A stretch of DNA of 64,000 nucleotides from Planctomycetota bacterium (lineage in GTDB: Bacteria; Planctomycetota; Planctomycetia; Gemmatales; Gemmataceae). The position numbers were made by a program, and so were the translations under genes. Positions 48,239 through 59,037 of the stretch are shown here, piece after piece. The stretch spans positions 1 through 64,000 of the forward strand of contig JAIOPV010000041.1 of NCBI GenBank assembly GCA_021413735.1. Direction: 5' to 3'. The first letter of the stretch is position 1; each line of letters opens with the position of its first letter. The notes below the pieces were generated by a model. The model did not search any database, was not told where the DNA came from, and saw only the letters and a program-made list of their open reading frames with translations.

Positions 48239-51200
48239 ATGAACGATAACCATCACCACCCGAACCACGACACCCAGGAATTCCCGGGCTACGCCAACGT
48301 CTACGAATCGACGGGCGAAGCCGAGTTCGTGGACGCGGACCCCGAAGCCGCCCAACTCAATCGCCGCAAGTTCCTCGCACTCTCGGCCGCGACGCTCGGC
48401 ATGGCCACGGTTGCAGGCTGTCGTCGACCCGATCTCGAAATCCTGCCGTTCTCGGCCGTTCCTGACGAACAGATTGGCCACCTCAGCCCCGGCCGCCCGA
48501 CCTTCTACGCCACCACTTTTCCGCGGGCAGGCGGGTCGCTGCCGATCCTGGTCGAGAGCCACGACGGCCGCCCCACGAAGATCGAAGGCAATCCGAAGCA
48601 CCCGGCGAGCGGCGGCAGCACCGACATCTTCGCGCAGGCGTCGATCTTCGACCTGTACAGCCCCGATCGCGTGATGTCGGATAAGTATCCGGGCGTGATG
48701 GAGAAAGGCGAGCCTATTCCGAGTCTTCGAGGAATCGGGCGAGACTCAACGACTTGGGCACCGCGGCGCTGGGAAGACTTCGACCAACTGGCCCGCACGC
48801 TGTCCGACAAGTTCATCAAGAGCAAGGGCGAAGGCTTCGCGGTCCTGACGGATCAAACGCCGTCGCCGTCGCTGCGACTGATTCGCGAGCACGTCAAGAC
48901 GCTGCTGCCGAAGGCATCGTGGTACACGTACGAACCCGTCGATCAGTCGGAGGCACTGGCCGGTGCAGAGATCGCGTTCGGGGCGAAGTACGTCGCCCAG
49001 CATGATTTCTCGATGATCGACCGCATCCTCGCGCTGGATAGCGACTTCCTCGGTAACGAGCCTGATGCGGTCGAGTACGGCCGCGAGTTCGCGAAACGCC
49101 GCAAGGTCGAGAAGGCGACCGATAAGATGAACCGGCTGTACGTCGTGGAATCGACGTACACCATGACCGGCACGATGGCCGATCACCGGCTGCGGTTGCC
49201 CGCGTCACAGATCGGCGGATTCTTGATTGCGGTTGCGCGAGAATTGCAGGCGACGCACAAAAAGAAACTGCCGAACTTACCCGACCCCGGCACGGTGTTC
49301 CCCGAGAAGTGGGTGAAAGGCGTCGCAAAGGATTTGGCGGAACAGGATGGCAAAAGTGCCGTCATCGTCGGCCCTCGTCAGCCTGCATGGGTTCATGCGC
49401 TTGCTTTCGCGATGAATGACGTAGTCGGATTCTTCCAGGGAGGGTGGGCTCCGCACTTCGCTACTTGGAATTTGCCCGCAATTCCAGAGCAAACCGAGAA
49501 AGGCATTCGCGATCTGACCCGCGACATGGCTGCGGGGAAGGTCAGCACGCTACTCGTCATCGGTGGCAACCCGGTGTTGAACGCTCCGGCCGATGCGAAC
49601 TTCAAGAACGAGTTGCAGAAGGTTGGCACGAAGATTCGACTCGGGTTATTCCACGATCAGACGTCGGAGCTGTGCGACTGGCACTTGCCACAATCGCACT
49701 ATCTCGAAAGCTGGGGCGACACCGAAACCAGCGAGGGCACGCTCTGCTGCATTCAACCGCTCATCGCGCCGCTGAACGGCGCTCGCACGGCAGGCACATC
49801 GGACGTCGAGCCGCCTCCGCGCGGTGGTCGCACGGCTCTCGAAGTTCTCGCATTGATGACGCAGTTCGCGAACCCCGATGACGGCAAAGCGGTCGGCTCG
49901 TTCTTCGCAGCCCAGAAGGCCGCGTATGCTGCGATTCGCAAAGTGTTCTCGCAGCGTTCAGGCGTGCAGACTGCCGACAAGGCTTTCGACACCGAGTTCA
50001 ACCGCTACAAACAACTTGGGTTTCTGTCGCCGGAAAAAGACAAAAGGCTCGCGCCTCCTGGCGTCATCGAACTGGTTCCGGAGAGGATCGCATCAGCCCT
50101 CGCCAGTTATCGTCCCGCACCGGCCCCAACCAGAGATTCACTCGAAGTCACGTACCACCCAGACGCCACGCTGCTCGACGGTCGGTTCTCCATGAACCCG
50201 TGGCTGCAAGAGCTGCCCGACCCCATCACGAAGCTCGTGTGGGATAACGCGGCCGTCATCAGCCCCAAGACCGCGGCCGAGTTCAAGCTGAAGCAAGGCG
50301 ATCGCGTCAAGCTCACGGTCAACGGCGTGGTCCTCGATATCCCCGTTTACATCCTGCCGGGACAGGCAGATTACTCGATCGCGTTGGCGTATGGGCAGTC
50401 CGGCGAGATGCGGATTGGTCACGTTCCCGATGGCGGTGGCACTGATGTCTTCCCCGCACGCAAGGCGGGTGGCTTCCACACCGCGACCGGTTGCAAACTC
50501 GAAAAGACTGGCCGCACCGCCGACCTCGTGACGACGCAGGAACACGGCGTCATTCCCGAAGGCCGCGACATCATCGGTGAGCACACCTACACATCGTTCG
50601 TGGCGAAGCTCACCCACGACCCGAAGGGGAGCGAGAACGAACACGACGATCCACTCAAGGTCGGCATTCCGCCTGCGGGGCACATCACCGAGGGCGATCT
50701 CAAGAAGGAATTCCAGGGCGGTTACGGCAACCCCCAACAACTGAAAGCACCCGCACGCCAGAAGCAGGAACGCTTCCCACTCGATCTCGCACGACCGGAG
50801 TTGCTCGACAGTCAGTTCCAGTGGGGAATGACGATCGACCTCACGGCCTGCACTGGCTGCACGGCGTGCCTCATCGCGTGCCAGACCGAGAACAACATTC
50901 CGGTGGTCGGCAAGGCGGAGGTGAAGCGGAACCGCGAACTGCACTGGATTCGCATCGACCGCTACTTCTCGTCGGACGGCCTCACCGCCGACGTCGAGCC
51001 GCGAATCGTCACGCAGCCGGTCGCGTGTGTGCATTGCGAGGCCGCACCGTGCGAGCAAGTGTGCCCGGTGAACGCGGCAGTTCACAGCCCAGAAGGGTTG
51101 AACCTTCAGGTGTATAACCGCTGCATCGGCACGCGGTACTGTGCGAATGCCTGTCCGTACAAGGTGCGTCGCTTCAACTGGTTCGACTTCAATAAGCGCA

Positions 51201-51733
51201 AACTCGACGAGTTGCGGGTGCCGACGCCGTTCGCGGAAGGCGGCATGGCACTCATGGAGAACCTGCTCCCCGAAACGCTGCGGATGCAGAAGAACCCCGA
51301 CGTCACAGTGCGGATGCGGGGCGTCATGGAGAAGTGCACGTACTGCGTGCAGCGCATCGAACGCGGCAAGTATGGTGCGAAGATCGCCGCGACGGAAGTG
51401 GCACAGGGTCGCCGTGTAATCGAAACGGATGCGGCATACAAAGCGGAAGGCCCCGCGACCGCGTACCGCAAGCCAAAGAATCCGAAGGCGGCAGGGTACG
51501 ACCTCGACAAGCAGGGGCGCGTGATCGTTCCCGATGGCGTGATCGTGACCGCGTGCGAGGGTGCCTGCCCGACGAAGGCAATAACCTTCGGCAACGTGCT
51601 GGACCCGAACAGCGCCGTGTCGAAGGCGAAGGCACAGCTCGGCGATTACCTGTTGCTGGGCGAACTGAACACGAAGCCGCGAACGAGCTTCTTGCCGCGA
51701 CTGCGAAATCCGAACCCGGAATTGATGGGGTGA
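48239..51733 (+). CDS. actB: Alternative complex III subunit B, Fe-S protein
   Basis: The 1164-residue protein starts at ATG 48239 rather than in the repeat upstream. A twin-arginine motif with lipobox ([21 protein letters not shown]) directs export and anchoring. Residues about 65-780 match the molybdopterin-oxidoreductase-like part of ActB, which in characterised complexes does not carry the cofactor. The C-terminal part binds four Fe-S clusters: [46 protein letters not shown] and [12 protein letters not shown] followed by [10 protein letters not shown]. It should relay electrons from quinol toward the heme subunits on the periplasmic side. The gene is followed by a double-hairpin repeat and actC. 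Confidence 0.94.
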   Translation: MNDNHHHPNHDTQEFPGYANVYESTGEAEFVDADPEAAQLNRRKFLALSAATLGMATVAGCRRPDLEILPFSAVPDEQIGHLSPGRPTFYATTFPRAGGSLPILVESHDGRPTKIEGNPKHPASGGSTDIFAQASIFDLYSPDRVMSDKYPGVMEKGEPIPSLRGIGRDSTTWAPRRWEDFDQLARTLSDKFIKSKGEGFAVLTDQTPSPSLRLIREHVKTLLPKASWYTYEPVDQSEALAGAEIAFGAKYVAQHDFSMIDRILALDSDFLGNEPDAVEYGREFAKRRKVEKATDKMNRLYVVESTYTMTGTMADHRLRLPASQIGGFLIAVARELQATHKKKLPNLPDPGTVFPEKWVKGVAKDLAEQDGKSAVIVGPRQPAWVHALAFAMNDVVGFFQGGWAPHFATWNLPAIPEQTEKGIRDLTRDMAAGKVSTLLVIGGNPVLNAPADANFKNELQKVGTKIRLGLFHDQTSELCDWHLPQSHYLESWGDTETSEGTLCCIQPLIAPLNGARTAGTSDVEPPPRGGRTALEVLALMTQFANPDDGKAVGSFFAAQKAAYAAIRKVFSQRSGVQTADKAFDTEFNRYKQLGFLSPEKDKRLAPPGVIELVPERIASALASYRPAPAPTRDSLEVTYHPDATLLDGRFSMNPWLQELPDPITKLVWDNAAVISPKTAAEFKLKQGDRVKLTVNGVVLDIPVYILPGQADYSIALAYGQSGEMRIGHVPDGGGTDVFPARKAGGFHTATGCKLEKTGRTADLVTTQEHGVIPEGRDIIGEHTYTSFVAKLTHDPKGSENEHDDPLKVGIPPAGHITEGDLKKEFQGGYGNPQQLKAPARQKQERFPLDLARPELLDSQFQWGMTIDLTACTGCTACLIACQTENNIPVVGKAEVKRNRELHWIRIDRYFSSDGLTADVEPRIVTQPVACVHCEAAPCEQVCPVNAAVHSPEGLNLQVYNRCIGTRYCANACPYKVRRFNWFDFNKRKLDELRVPTPFAEGGMALMENLLPETLRMQKNPDVTVRMRGVMEKCTYCVQRIERGKYGAKIAATEVAQGRRVIETDAAYKAEGPATAYRKPKNPKAAGYDLDKQGRVIVPDGVIVTACEGACPTKAITFGNVLDPNSAVSKAKAQLGDYLLLGELNTKPRTSFLPRLRNPNPELMG

Positions 51734-51740
51734 TGTGTCG

Positions 51741-51800
51741 ACGTTTAGCGTTGGTCCCAACTGGACCAACGGCCGCCCCGGTGGGGCGGCCGCTAAACGT
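51741..51800. repeat. CGTTTAGC double-hairpin repeat, family G copy 3
   Basis: The outer arms ACGTTTAGCG (51741-51750) and CGCTAAACGT (51791-51800) enclose two hairpins, TTGGTCCCAACTGGACCAA and GGCCGCCCCGGTGGGGCGGCC. It separates actB and actC. A half copy (CGTTTAGCG plus one hairpin) follows at about 53914-53945 and a lone GGTCCCAACGGGACC at 58183-58197. Confidence 0.78.
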
Positions 51801-51819
51801 GATTCACGAACCGGAATTC

Positions 51820-53913
51820 ATGATGACCGCAACCCACACCGCCGACACGCACACGAGCCACGGGCCGAAGTTCCCGGAGCCGTTGCCGCGCATTCCGCTC
51901 GTGTGGGGACCGGCAACCTACGACTCGCTTTCCGAGCAGATCAGCGAAATCACCGAGAAGGGCCAGCCCGCGTGGTGGTGGCCCGCGTTCCTCATCTCGG
52001 CGTCACTCCTCACGGGCGGAATCGTCGCGGCGACGTACCTGATCTCGACCGGCATCGGTGTATGGGGCTCCAACAACCCCGTGAACTGGGCGTTCGATAT
52101 CACCAACTTCGTATTCTGGATCGGCATCGGCCACGCGGGCACTCTCATCTCGGCCATCCTGTTTCTGTTCAGGCAACGGTGGCGAACGAGCATCAACCGT
52201 TTCGCCGAAGCCATGACGATCTTTGCCGTGATTTGCGCCGGCATCTACCCTGGCATTCACGTCGGTCGCTTCTGGTATGCGTGGTTCATGTTCCCGTTAC
52301 CGAACGCGAACCACATCTTCCAGAACTTCCGCTCGGCGTTGCTGTGGGACCTGTTCGCCGTTAGCACGTACTTCACGATCTCACTGATCTTCTGGTACAT
52401 CGGGCTCATCCCCGACCTCGGCACACTCCGCGATCGTGCGAAGAGCCGCACACGCCAACTGATCTTCGGGTTCCTGTCGCTCGGCTGGCGGGGCAGCACA
52501 CGAAACTGGCGACACTACGAAGTCGCGTACCTCATGCTCGCCGGACTCAGCACGCCGCTGGTGTTGTCGGTTCACTCGGTCGTGTCGTTCGACTTCGCAA
52601 CGTCGCTGATTCCGGGCTGGCACACGACGATCTTCCCGCCGTACTTCGTGGCGGGGGCGATCTTCGGCGGCTTCGCGATGGTGCTTCAGTGCATGATCCC
52701 CGCACGAGCCGTGTACAAGCTCGACAACGTGGTGACGATCAAGCACATCGACGTGATGTGCAAGTTCATCCTCGCGACCGGCACGCTGGTGGGTTACGCC
52801 TACTGCATGGAGCTGTTCATCGCGTGGTTCTCGGGCAACCCGTATGAATGGCAGACGTTCAAGGATCGCGCCTTCACCGGCGACTACGTCTGGGCGTACT
52901 GGGTGATGATGACGTGCAATCTGTTCATTCCGCAGGTCTTCTGGATTCGCTGGTGCAGGCAGACGCCGTGGTTCGTGCTGATCGTGGTGACGTTCGTAAA
53001 CGTCGGCATGTGGTACGAACGGTTCGTCATCATCGTGCAGTCGCTGCATCACGATTTCCTGCCGGGAAGCTGGGGGCAGTTCTATCCGTCGTGGGTCGAC
53101 TGGCTGCAAATGATCGGCGACTTCGGGCTGTTCTTCACGCTCACGCTGCTGTTCATCCGGTGCCTGCCGATGATCGCGATTGCGGAAGTGAAGGGCGTGC
53201 TGCCGATGGCTAACCCGCACGGCCACCCCGTTGCCGAAGACAAGTATCTGAAGGGCGAAGACGGTCAGTATCCGACCGAAGATCACGCGATGGCAGCAGA
53301 GTATGGCGCACCCGCTCACGCTTCGACCGAAGTGAAGCCAAGCCCGACACCTGTGCCTGCGTTCATTCCGACAGCGGGCGGCAACGGAACTCCGTGGGGA
53401 GCGGTTGCGGAGTTCGCGAACGGAACGCTTCTTCTCGCGGCGGCGAAGGCGACCGTCGCGGCAGGCTACAAGCATGTCGATGCGTGGACGCCGTTCTACG
53501 TTCACGGCATGAAGGAAGCGATTGGCCGCACGCGGAGTCGGCTGCCGTTGTTCACGCTGGCGGGGGCGCTCACGGGTTTGACCGCTGCGGTCGCGATGCA
53601 GTTCTACCTGATGGCGTATTACTACCCGACGATCGTGGGCGGTAAGGAGTATCGTTCGTGGGAAGCGTTCACGCCGATCTTCTTCGAGATGACGGTGCTG
53701 TTCGCGGGCTTCTTCACGCTGTTCTCGCTGATCGGACTGTGTGGCTTGCCGCGTTTCTTCCACCCGCTGGATAGCCACCCGACGTTCAACCGCAGCACGC
53801 AGGGCGGCTTCTTCCTGACGATCGAAGCGAAGGACGCGAAGTTCAACCCCGACACGGCGCGAGCGTTTATGGAATCGCTCGGTGGGAAGCACGTGGCAGT
53901 TGTCGAGGCGTAA
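51820..53913 (+). CDS. Alternative complex III subunits C and D fused in one protein
   Basis: The 697-residue product starts at ATG 51820. Residues about 1-460 are ActC, an NrfD-like integral membrane protein with ten helices that binds quinol. [40 protein letters not shown] and [20 protein letters not shown] are typical. After a polar linker of about 60 residues, residues about 520-690 match ActD (DUF3341). There, [20 protein letters not shown] precedes two membrane helices, and the end has [15 protein letters not shown] and [12 protein letters not shown]. In most act operons these are two genes, so this is a fusion. It lies between actB and actE in the expected order. Confidence 0.92.
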   Translation: MMTATHTADTHTSHGPKFPEPLPRIPLVWGPATYDSLSEQISEITEKGQPAWWWPAFLISASLLTGGIVAATYLISTGIGVWGSNNPVNWAFDITNFVFWIGIGHAGTLISAILFLFRQRWRTSINRFAEAMTIFAVICAGIYPGIHVGRFWYAWFMFPLPNANHIFQNFRSALLWDLFAVSTYFTISLIFWYIGLIPDLGTLRDRAKSRTRQLIFGFLSLGWRGSTRNWRHYEVAYLMLAGLSTPLVLSVHSVVSFDFATSLIPGWHTTIFPPYFVAGAIFGGFAMVLQCMIPARAVYKLDNVVTIKHIDVMCKFILATGTLVGYAYCMELFIAWFSGNPYEWQTFKDRAFTGDYVWAYWVMMTCNLFIPQVFWIRWCRQTPWFVLIVVTFVNVGMWYERFVIIVQSLHHDFLPGSWGQFYPSWVDWLQMIGDFGLFFTLTLLFIRCLPMIAIAEVKGVLPMANPHGHPVAEDKYLKGEDGQYPTEDHAMAAEYGAPAHASTEVKPSPTPVPAFIPTAGGNGTPWGAVAEFANGTLLLAAAKATVAAGYKHVDAWTPFYVHGMKEAIGRTRSRLPLFTLAGALTGLTAAVAMQFYLMAYYYPTIVGGKEYRSWEAFTPIFFEMTVLFAGFFTLFSLIGLCGLPRFFHPLDSHPTFNRSTQGGFFLTIEAKDAKFNPDTARAFMESLGGKHVAVVEA

Positions 53914-53960
53914 CGTTTAGCGTTCGTCCCAGCGGGGCGACGCACGACGAGAGTTCAGTC

Positions 53961-54833
53961 ATGTACATGATCGACACGAACCGGTTCATGAACTGGGTGC
54001 TGGGGCTAACCCTCGCCGCAGGCGCGTTCGTGTTCTTCGTCACGCTCGTTCTGGCCATGTTCGGCGGCAAACGCACCGGCCGCGTGATGTCGTATCTGTA
54101 CATGCTCAGCGGCATCTTCGGCGTGTTTGCAGTCGCAGTCGTTGTGATGGGGTTGCGTGGTCGCAAGAGCGATGGCAGACCGTGGCACGTCTTCCTCGAC
54201 ATGAAGTATCAGCCGAAGTACACCAGCCAGGGGCAAAGCAAGTTCTTCGCGGATGGTCGCAGCAATCGCCTGCCTCCAACGAACACGATCCCGTTCGATG
54301 GCGGTGACTACACGGCCGACGCGGGCTATCACGACAGCCCAAACCCGATCTTTCTGAAGGCCGACGCACGCTATTTCTTCGGCGTCGCGAACGCGGACAT
54401 GAAAGACAAGGATGGCGTGCCCGCGAAGCCGAAGTGGGACGCCGGGAAGCTCAATGGTGAAGGCTACTTCGTGAACCACATTCCGGCTGAAGCGATTACG
54501 CAGGCCGGCGGATGGGAACCGCTTCTCAAACGCGGGCAGCAACAGTTCAACGTTCACTGTGCGGTGTGTCACGGAGCGAGTGGTCGCGGCGGCGGCGGCG
54601 ACGTGGCTTACGGGATCGTCGGGGCGAAGGGGTTGTCGGTACCGCCGTCGAACGTGGTGACGCCCGAAGTGCAAGCGCAGGCCGATGGGCAGTTGTTCAA
54701 CACGATCACGTACGGTGTGCGGAATATGCCGGCGTATGCGGCGCAAGTGAAGGTGCAGGACCGCTGGGCGATCGTGGCGTATGTGCGAGTGCTGCAATAC
54801 GCCGCGGGTAACACAGCGAACGAGAAGAAGTGA
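53961..54833 (+). CDS. actE: Alternative complex III subunit E, mono-heme cytochrome c
   Basis: The 290-residue protein has two membrane segments near the N-terminus (about 12-35 and 44-66) and a periplasmic cytochrome c domain with one heme motif, CAVCHGASGRGGGG. The axial Met is probably in YGVRNMPAYAAQV. In the complex it accepts electrons from the other redox subunits and passes them to the oxidase. It ends two bases before the actF ATG, so translation is coupled. ActE proteins in other species are shorter and anchored by a lipid, so the two N-terminal helices may be a variation. Confidence 0.88.
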   Translation: MYMIDTNRFMNWVLGLTLAAGAFVFFVTLVLAMFGGKRTGRVMSYLYMLSGIFGVFAVAVVVMGLRGRKSDGRPWHVFLDMKYQPKYTSQGQSKFFADGRSNRLPPTNTIPFDGGDYTADAGYHDSPNPIFLKADARYFFGVANADMKDKDGVPAKPKWDAGKLNGEGYFVNHIPAEAITQAGGWEPLLKRGQQQFNVHCAVCHGASGRGGGGDVAYGIVGAKGLSVPPSNVVTPEVQAQADGQLFNTITYGVRNMPAYAAQVKVQDRWAIVAYVRVLQYAAGNTANEKK

Positions 54834-54834
54834 G

Positions 54835-56106
54835 ATGACGACCGAAACCACCAACACCGGCGAACCGCAGCCGCTCACCTATCCGGATGGGCTGCCGGAG
54901 AGCGTTGCGCCGCTTGGCGACAAGGCCGTCGGTGCGCTGCGAATTCTGATCCCGGTGACCAGCTTCGCGGCTGGCGCCTTGATCGTCGGCTGGATTCTCA
55001 ATCCGAAGCAGTTCTACTACTCGTATCTGTTCGGCTACGTCTTCGCTCTCGACATCGCTCTCGGGGCACTGTTCTGGACGCTGATTCACCACGTTTCGGA
55101 TGCCGGGTGGTCGGTTGGCTTGCGGCGCGTGTTCGAGAACATCAATCGCGCCATCCTTCCGCTGACGGTCCTGTTCATCCCCGTATTGATCGGCATCTAC
55201 AGCGGGAACTTGCACAAGTGGTATGAGTTCATCCACAAAGACCCGTCAACGCTCGCGGAACACGAAGTACACCTTCAGCATGTGAAGCATGTATACTTCT
55301 CGACGCCGTTCTTCTTCGCACGATTGACCCTCTACTTCGGCGTGTGGATCCTCTACTCCACGATGATGCGGAATTGGTCGGTGAAGCAAGACAGCATCGG
55401 CGGTGCGACGCTGACGCGAAAGATGCAATGGTGGGCACCGTCGGGGGTGGCGTTGCTCGGTCTCACCACGACGTTCTTCGCCTTCGATATCTTGATGAGC
55501 CTGCAATACTCGTGGTTCAGCACGATCTTCGGCGTGTACTTCTGGGTCGGCGGCATTCGCGGTTCGCTGGCAACGTGCGTGCTGGTCGTGCTGGCCCTTC
55601 GTCGTGCGGGCTATCTTCAGCAGACGATCACCGTTGAACACCTTCACGATGTCGCCAAGATCATGTTCGGCTTCGTGGTGTTCTGGGCGTACATCGGTTT
55701 CTCGCAATACTTCTTGATCTGGTATGGAAACATGCCCGAAGAGACGCAGTTCTATTTGCTGCGTCGTAACGGGGCATGGTATCCGATGTCGATCCTGCTG
55801 CCGATCCTGTACTTCGTGGTGCCGTTCTTCATGCTGTTGCCGCGAGCCCACAAGCGGAGCGTTCGCTGGCTCGCGGTGATTTGCACGTGGACGCTCGTGA
55901 TGCACGCATACGACCTGTACTGGCAGATCATGCCAGTGCTGCACAACGATACGATCCACTTCCACTACCTGGACGTGGCTGCGCCTGTGTGCATGTTCGG
56001 CGTGCTGCTGCTCGCGACCGTTTGGGGACTTCAGCGATTGCCGTTGATTCCGATTCGCGACGCCCGCCTTGGCGAGAGTGTCGGGTACGAGAACGAGACG
56101 CCGTGA
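54835..56106 (+). CDS. actF: Alternative complex III subunit F, NrfD-like membrane protein
   Basis: The 423-residue protein starts at ATG 54835, one base after the actE stop codon. It has about ten membrane segments and is the smaller paralogue of ActC. HVYFSTPFFFARLTLYFGVW, QYSWFSTIFGVYFWVGG and FVVFWAYIGFSQYFLIWYGN are typical of ActF. It forms part of the membrane core of alternative complex III. Genes for two small membrane proteins and the oxidase follow. Confidence 0.94.
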   Translation: MTTETTNTGEPQPLTYPDGLPESVAPLGDKAVGALRILIPVTSFAAGALIVGWILNPKQFYYSYLFGYVFALDIALGALFWTLIHHVSDAGWSVGLRRVFENINRAILPLTVLFIPVLIGIYSGNLHKWYEFIHKDPSTLAEHEVHLQHVKHVYFSTPFFFARLTLYFGVWILYSTMMRNWSVKQDSIGGATLTRKMQWWAPSGVALLGLTTTFFAFDILMSLQYSWFSTIFGVYFWVGGIRGSLATCVLVVLALRRAGYLQQTITVEHLHDVAKIMFGFVVFWAYIGFSQYFLIWYGNMPEETQFYLLRRNGAWYPMSILLPILYFVVPFFMLLPRAHKRSVRWLAVICTWTLVMHAYDLYWQIMPVLHNDTIHFHYLDVAAPVCMFGVLLLATVWGLQRLPLIPIRDARLGESVGYENETP

Positions 56107-56151
56107 CTTGGCGAGCATCGAGGCGTGAGCCCGACGGTGGAGACTTGAACA

Positions 56152-56493
56152 ATGGCCGACCACACAAATACCGATTTGCCGCCGCGTGGCTTTCCGCTGT
56201 TCACGGTTGCCATCACACTCGCCACGCTATTCGCGTTCCTGGGCTTGATGGTGTTGGCATACCGATCGCCCAACTACCTCGACGAGACAAAGACCGAACC
56301 GAAGGCTGACCCGGTCGCGAGGCTCAACGAGGTGAAGGCGCGAAACGAAGCCGTGCTGAACGGAACTGATTCGAAGATGCCTGTGACGAAAGCGACGGCG
56401 GAACTTCTCGGCAAGCTCAAAAGCGAGAAGGATCACATGCCGTTCCCGGCTCCGGAACCGCCGACAGCGCCGGCGCCCGCACCGAAGAAGTGA
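56152..56493 (+). CDS. Small single-pass membrane protein of the respiratory operon
   Basis: The 113-residue product has one hydrophobic helix, FPLFTVAITLATLFAFLGLM, near residues 14-36, then a charged segment and a Pro/Ala/Lys-rich tail. It lies between actF and ccoS in the same operon. I do not recognise the family. It could be an accessory subunit that links alternative complex III and the oxidase, or a CcoQ/CcoH-like helper, but nothing in the sequence decides this. Confidence 0.75.
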   Translation: MADHTNTDLPPRGFPLFTVAITLATLFAFLGLMVLAYRSPNYLDETKTEPKADPVARLNEVKARNEAVLNGTDSKMPVTKATAELLGKLKSEKDHMPFPAPEPPTAPAPAPKK

Positions 56494-56505
56494 TCGGAGA
56501 TTCCC

Positions 56506-56694
56506 ATGAATGCCGCGAATGTCGCGATGTTCGCAGTTGTGATCGGGTCGATTGTGGTGTTCGGCACCGCGACGATTCTGGCTCTCGGGTGGGCATTCCG
56601 AAACGGTCAGTTCGATAATTTCGACCAGGGTGCGGCCTCGATCTTCGGACCCGATGAACCCGTCGGCGAACCAACCGACGCATTCCCGAAGTAA
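56506..56694 (+). CDS. ccoS: cbb3-type oxidase assembly protein CcoS-like
   Basis: The 62-residue product has one membrane helix (MFAVVIGSIVVFGTATILAL) followed by GWAFRNGQFDNFDQGAASIF. This matches the CcoS pattern in which a helix is followed by a (F/W)A(I/L)xxGQFDDL motif. CcoS is needed to insert heme b and copper into CcoN. Its place directly before ccoN supports the call. The tail after the motif is short and ends FPK. Confidence 0.82.
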   Translation: MNAANVAMFAVVIGSIVVFGTATILALGWAFRNGQFDNFDQGAASIFGPDEPVGEPTDAFPK

Positions 56695-56732
56695 GTTCTG
56701 CAGCACCGTTCAGCGTTTGGAGAATTGCTGAA

Positions 56733-58178
56733 ATGTCCAGTGTCACCGTGATTCCGCTGCACGACCGCGAACGGGCCGCCGCCGAGCGTGCCAGTATCGA
56801 CGGCTCGTGCCGTGGCCCGGTGCTGTACTTCACCGCCAGCGCCCTCTTCTGGTTGCTTGCCGGCTCCATTCTCGCGATCATCGCGTCCGCGAAGTTGCAT
56901 AGCCCATACTTCCTCACGGGGATTCCCGAACTCACGTTCGGTCGCGTGCGAATGGCGCACCTCCAGGCAGTTTCCATTGGGTGGACCTCGATGGTGACCA
57001 TGGGGGGCAGCGTGTGGATGATGTGCCGGCTGTGTCGCACCGAATTGATTTACCCCAAGTTGCTGTACGTCTCCGCGACACTGTGGAACATCGGTACGCT
57101 TCTGTCGGTGGGTGGCATCCTCCTTGGCGATGGGCAATCCGTCGAATGGCTCGACGCCCCACCGTATGCCCCGCCATTCTTCGTAGCCGGGCTCGGAATT
57201 GTTTCAGCATGGGTGGCTGCCACGTTCCGCCGTCGCCGTGAAAAGCACGTGTACGTCACGCAGTGGTACATCCTTGCCGCATTGTTCTGGTTCCCGTGGT
57301 TGTACACCGTTGCCGTGTTCATGATCTTCTGGAGCCCTGCGACGGGGGTCGTGCAACCAATCGTGAACTGGTGGTTCAACCACAACTTCCTGGGCTTGTG
57401 GCTGACGCCCGTGGCCGTGGGCACCGCGTACTACCTGATCCCGAAGATTATCGGCCGGCCGATTCACAGTTATTACCTGAGCATCACTGGCTTCTGGGCG
57501 CTTGCGTTGTTCTACTCGTGGGCCGGAATGCACCACCTGATTGGCGGCCCGATCCCTGCGTGGCTTTCCACGGCCAGCACCGTCGGCAGCATGATGATGT
57601 TCATTCCTGTCATCGCGGTGGGAATCAACCACCACATGACGATGCGGAATCACTTCCATCGCCTGAAATATAGCCCGGCATTGCGGTTCACCGTGTTCGG
57701 GGCCATCACGTATACCTGGGTCAGTTTCCAGGGGTCAATCGAGTCGTTGAAGGATTTCAGCGAAGTCGCTCACTTCACGCATTACACCGTGGCCCACGCC
57801 CACCTCGGAGCCTACGGCTTCGTGACGATGATCTTCTTCGGCCTCTACTACTACATGATTCCGAGGCTCACGGGCCGCGAATGGTCGAGCAGCACGTTGA
57901 TACGCATTCACTTCTGGTGTGCGAGCGTCGGCATTACAATTTACTTTGTGTCGCTGTCGATTGGCGGTTGGTGGCAAGGGCGAATGCTGAACAATCCGGA
58001 TGTGTCGTTTGGAAATATCACGCGATATTTGCTGCCGTATTTGTTCTCGCGAACCGTGGCAGGGATTCTGTTGACCATCGGGCACATCGCGTTCGCAACA
58101 TCGTTCGTGATGAACCTCGCGGGTTGGGGCAAGAAGCGCACGGGCGGCCCGACGTTCTTTGTCGAGAAGGTCGCGTAG
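56733..58178 (+). CDS. ccoN: cbb3-type cytochrome c oxidase subunit I
   Basis: The 481-residue protein is the catalytic subunit of a heme-copper oxidase, with about twelve membrane helices. Heme and copper ligands are visible in GRVRMAHLQAVSIGW (low-spin heme His), WWFNHNFLGLWLTPVAVG (Cu-B His), YSWAGMHHLIGGP (Cu-B His pair) and AHFTHYTVAHAHLGAYGF (heme His residues). It reduces oxygen to water and pumps protons. It follows ccoS and precedes ccoO, and all are downstream of the alternative complex III genes, which suggests the two complexes form one electron-transfer unit. Confidence 0.96.
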   Translation: MSSVTVIPLHDRERAAAERASIDGSCRGPVLYFTASALFWLLAGSILAIIASAKLHSPYFLTGIPELTFGRVRMAHLQAVSIGWTSMVTMGGSVWMMCRLCRTELIYPKLLYVSATLWNIGTLLSVGGILLGDGQSVEWLDAPPYAPPFFVAGLGIVSAWVAATFRRRREKHVYVTQWYILAALFWFPWLYTVAVFMIFWSPATGVVQPIVNWWFNHNFLGLWLTPVAVGTAYYLIPKIIGRPIHSYYLSITGFWALALFYSWAGMHHLIGGPIPAWLSTASTVGSMMMFIPVIAVGINHHMTMRNHFHRLKYSPALRFTVFGAITYTWVSFQGSIESLKDFSEVAHFTHYTVAHAHLGAYGFVTMIFFGLYYYMIPRLTGREWSSSTLIRIHFWCASVGITIYFVSLSIGGWWQGRMLNNPDVSFGNITRYLLPYLFSRTVAGILLTIGHIAFATSFVMNLAGWGKKRTGGPTFFVEKVA

Positions 58179-58215
58179 CGGCGGTCCCAACGGGACCGTC
58201 TTCGGGGATATTGTC

Positions 58216-59037
58216 ATGGATCGCGGGATGGTCATCTTCCTCGGTGCGCTGCTCACGTTCTCGTCGAGCTGGCTCGGCCTCATTCTGTTCCCGTACTGGC
58301 AACTGAACAACGAGAAGCCCTACCAGAAAGAGCCCGGCGACGATCCGTACCCGATGCCGCTGCAAGGCGAGGCACTCGCGGGTCGCAAGATCTACCAGGC
58401 AAATGGCTGCATTTACTGCCACAGTCAGCAAGTCCGCAGCGAGAAGTTCGGCAACTGGTGGGACGAGAACGGTCAGGAACACACGGGTGCCGACATCAAA
58501 CGTGGTTGGGGTTCCCGGCGAAACGTGTCGCGCGATTACATCTACGACAACCCGACGATGCTCGGCACCATGCGAACCGGCCCCGACATCGCGAACGTCG
58601 GCAGCCGATACTCCGAAGCCTGGCAACACAGCCACACGTTCAACCCGCGTGCCCTGAACGACTGGAGCATCATGCCGTCGTTCGCGTTCTTGTACCGCAA
58701 GGAAAAGGTAGTCGGCGAACGCTCCGAGAAGGCGTTGAAACTCGGTCGCGAATGGACGGTCGACCCTGGCTATCGGTGGCGTCCGAGTGCGAGCGAATGG
58801 GACGCGATCCTCCAACAGAGCGGCGACGCAATCAAAAGTCGGTATCTCACTGAGCCAACCCACACGGGTGGCATCGACCCGAACACCCCCGACGGCAAAA
58901 AGCGTCTCCTCGACTTCTGGCTAACGACCGAGGAAGAAGGCATTCAGATTGTGCCGACCGGCAACGCCAACGCACTCGTCGCGTATCTGCTCGCACTGCG
59001 GAAGGCCGAAGTTCCGGTTCCGGAGGCCAAGGAATGA
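58216..59037 (+). CDS. ccoO: cbb3-type oxidase mono-heme subunit
   Basis: The 273-residue protein starts at ATG 58216; the frame upstream only translates repeat sequence. One membrane helix (about 5-27) is followed by a cytochrome c domain with CIYCHSQQVRSEKFG, the CcoO signature. RDYIYDNPTMLGTMRTGPDI and NPRALNDWSIMPSFAFLY include the distal Met. It passes electrons to CcoN. The end overlaps the next start by four bases (ATGA), so the two are translationally coupled. Confidence 0.94.
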   Translation: MDRGMVIFLGALLTFSSSWLGLILFPYWQLNNEKPYQKEPGDDPYPMPLQGEALAGRKIYQANGCIYCHSQQVRSEKFGNWWDENGQEHTGADIKRGWGSRRNVSRDYIYDNPTMLGTMRTGPDIANVGSRYSEAWQHSHTFNPRALNDWSIMPSFAFLYRKEKVVGERSEKALKLGREWTVDPGYRWRPSASEWDAILQQSGDAIKSRYLTEPTHTGGIDPNTPDGKKRLLDFWLTTEEEGIQIVPTGNANALVAYLLALRKAEVPVPEAKE

